A stretch of 64,000 nt of DNA from Pseudomonas putida S13.1.2. GTDB lineage: Bacteria; Pseudomonadota; Gammaproteobacteria; Pseudomonadales; Pseudomonadaceae. The stretch is from NCBI RefSeq assembly GCF_000498395.2, contig NZ_CP010979.1:496001-560000 (forward strand), read 5' to 3'. The notes beneath the pieces are model-generated. The model ran no database searches. It was not told where the DNA came from and was given only the letters and a program-made list of their open reading frames with translations. Below are positions 63,121-64,000 of the stretch, in pieces. Numbering within the stretch: position 1 is the stretch's first letter; the number at the start of each line of letters is the position of its first letter. The position numbers and the translations under genes are program-made.

Positions 63121-64000
63121 ATTGCCGGGGCTGCTGTGCAGCCCATCGCCGGCAAGCCGGGCTCCCACAAGTACGGTGCCGACCTCAAGCATTGCGCTGG
63201 CCCTGTGGGAGCGGGTTCACCCGCGAAGAATCCAACGCGGTGTATGGCACCGGCTTTGCCGGTGTTCGCGGCTAAAGCCGCTCCCACAGGTACAGCGTTG
63301 CGCTGAAGTTGGCGCATCACTTGTGGGAGCGGGCGCGCCCGCGAATGCCCCAGCCCGGTAAATGGCACCGGTGCATGGGGGCCTTCTGGATTGCCGGGGC
63401 TGCTGTGCAGCCCATCGCCGGCAAGCCGGGCTCCCACAAGTACGGTGCCGACCTCAAGCATTGCGCTGGCCCTGTGGGAGCGGGTTCACCCGCGAAGAAT
63501 CCAACGCGGTGTATGGCACCGGCTTTGCCGGTGTTCGCGGCTAAAGCCGCTCCCACAGGTACAGCGTTGCGCTGAAGTTGGCGCATCACTTGTGGGAGCG
63601 GGCGCGCCCGCGAATGCCCCAGCCCGGTAAATGGCACCGGTGCATGGGGGCCTTCTGGATTGCCGGGGCTGCTGTGCAGCCCATCGCCGGCAAGCCGGGC
63701 TCCCACAAGTACGGTGCCGACCTCCAGCTTTGCGCTGGCCCTGTGGGAGCGGGTTCACCCGCGAAGAATCCAACGCGGTGTATGGCACCGGCTTTGCCGG
63801 TGTTCGCGGCTAAAGCCGCTCCCACAGGTACAGCGTTGCGCTGAAGTTGGCGCATCACTTGTGGGAGCGGGCGCGCCCGCGAATGCCCCAGCCCGGTAAA
63901 TGGCACCGGTGCATGGGGGCCTTCTGGATTGCCGGGGCTGCTGTGCAGCCCATCGCCGGCAAGCCGGGCTCCCACAAGTACGGTGCCGACCTCAAGCATT
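63121..64000. repeat. 269-bp tandem repeat array built of REP elements
   Basis: Units start at 63121, 63390, 63659 and 63928 with exactly 269 bases between starts; the fourth runs off the window. Each unit has three REP-like palindromes (TGTGGGAGCGGG...CCCGC cores), and units are nearly identical; unit 3 differs around GACCTCCAGCTTTG. Each unit ends with GTGCATGGGGGCCTTCTGG, almost the same as the last 18 bases of the repressor gene (ending in TAG). Reading frames inside are repeat artefacts, not genes. Confidence 0.92.

Noticed and set aside
63309..63999. Small protein genes in the tandem repeats
   Set aside because: Identical frames recur with each 269-base unit and have no ribosome sites or family features; they are by-products of the repeat.
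63121..64000. CRISPR array
   Set aside because: The repeat unit is 269 bases, contiguous and nearly identical throughout, without short repeats alternating with unique spacers; no cas gene is near.

Overview
The window is a high-GC gammaproteobacterial chromosome segment, most likely from the Pseudomonas putida/fluorescens lineage. The evidence is two OprD-type porins, a recognisable PrrF iron-responsive sRNA with its Fur box, Pseudomonas-type REP elements (TGTGGGAGCGGG...CCCGC), and IclR/LysR-controlled small catabolic operons. The assignment is by recall of family signatures, not by a search.

Layout. (1) 0.1-4.8 kb: an IclR-regulated catabolic operon (2-keto-4-pentenoate hydratase, fumarylacetoacetate-hydrolase-fold enzyme, a small alpha/beta-barrel-like protein, OprD porin). 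(2) 4.9-24.2 kb: a type VI secretion (T6SS) locus. It has a PAAR protein, an Rhs toxin with an immunity-gene candidate, VgrG, TssL, TssF, TssM, TssK, TssJ, an FHA protein and TssG. Hcp, TssB, TssC, TssE, TssA and ClpV are absent, and a broken second copy of the tssL 3' end lies at about 5 kb. (3) 24.4-26.3 kb: a junction with a truncated subtilisin-like protease, a CPHC thiol oxidoreductase and a REP pair. (4) 26.5-49.8 kb: an almost complete Inv/Mxi-Spa (Salmonella SPI-1-like) type III secretion (T3SS) island. Its order is InvF-like regulator, SctC, W, V, N, O, P, Q, R, S, T, U, SicA-like chaperone, SipB/C/D-like translocators, acyl carrier protein, HilA-like regulator, then PrgH/I/J/K-OrgA/B/C-like genes. 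The sctV export-gate gene carries a single-base frameshift in a G tract. (5) 49.9-54.3 kb: an AT-richer effector module edged by transposase remnants. It holds a class-I-chaperone-like protein with an unknown partner, and on the opposite strand a 406-residue protein with a zinc deaminase signature (HAE...PCxxC). (6) 54.3-61.0 kb: a LysR-controlled catabolic operon (MFS transporter, class II aldolase-like protein, 2-hydroxyacid dehydrogenase, acetylpolyamine amidohydrolase-like protein, OprD porin). (7) 61.0-64.0 kb: a sigma-region-4/FecR-N membrane protein, prrF, a DUF6124-like protein, an S24-type repressor lacking its catalytic dyad, and a 269-bp REP-containing tandem repeat that runs off the window.

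How the parts work together. The T6SS genes supply a membrane complex (TssJLM), most of a baseplate (TssFGK) and a spike (VgrG/PAAR/Rhs), so they would need tube and sheath proteins from elsewhere. The T3SS island encodes regulator, basal body, needle, tip, translocators and export apparatus in near SPI-1 order. Two unrecognised candidate effectors lie next to it. If the sctV frameshift is real, this apparatus cannot secrete in this strain unless the gene is corrected or bypassed.
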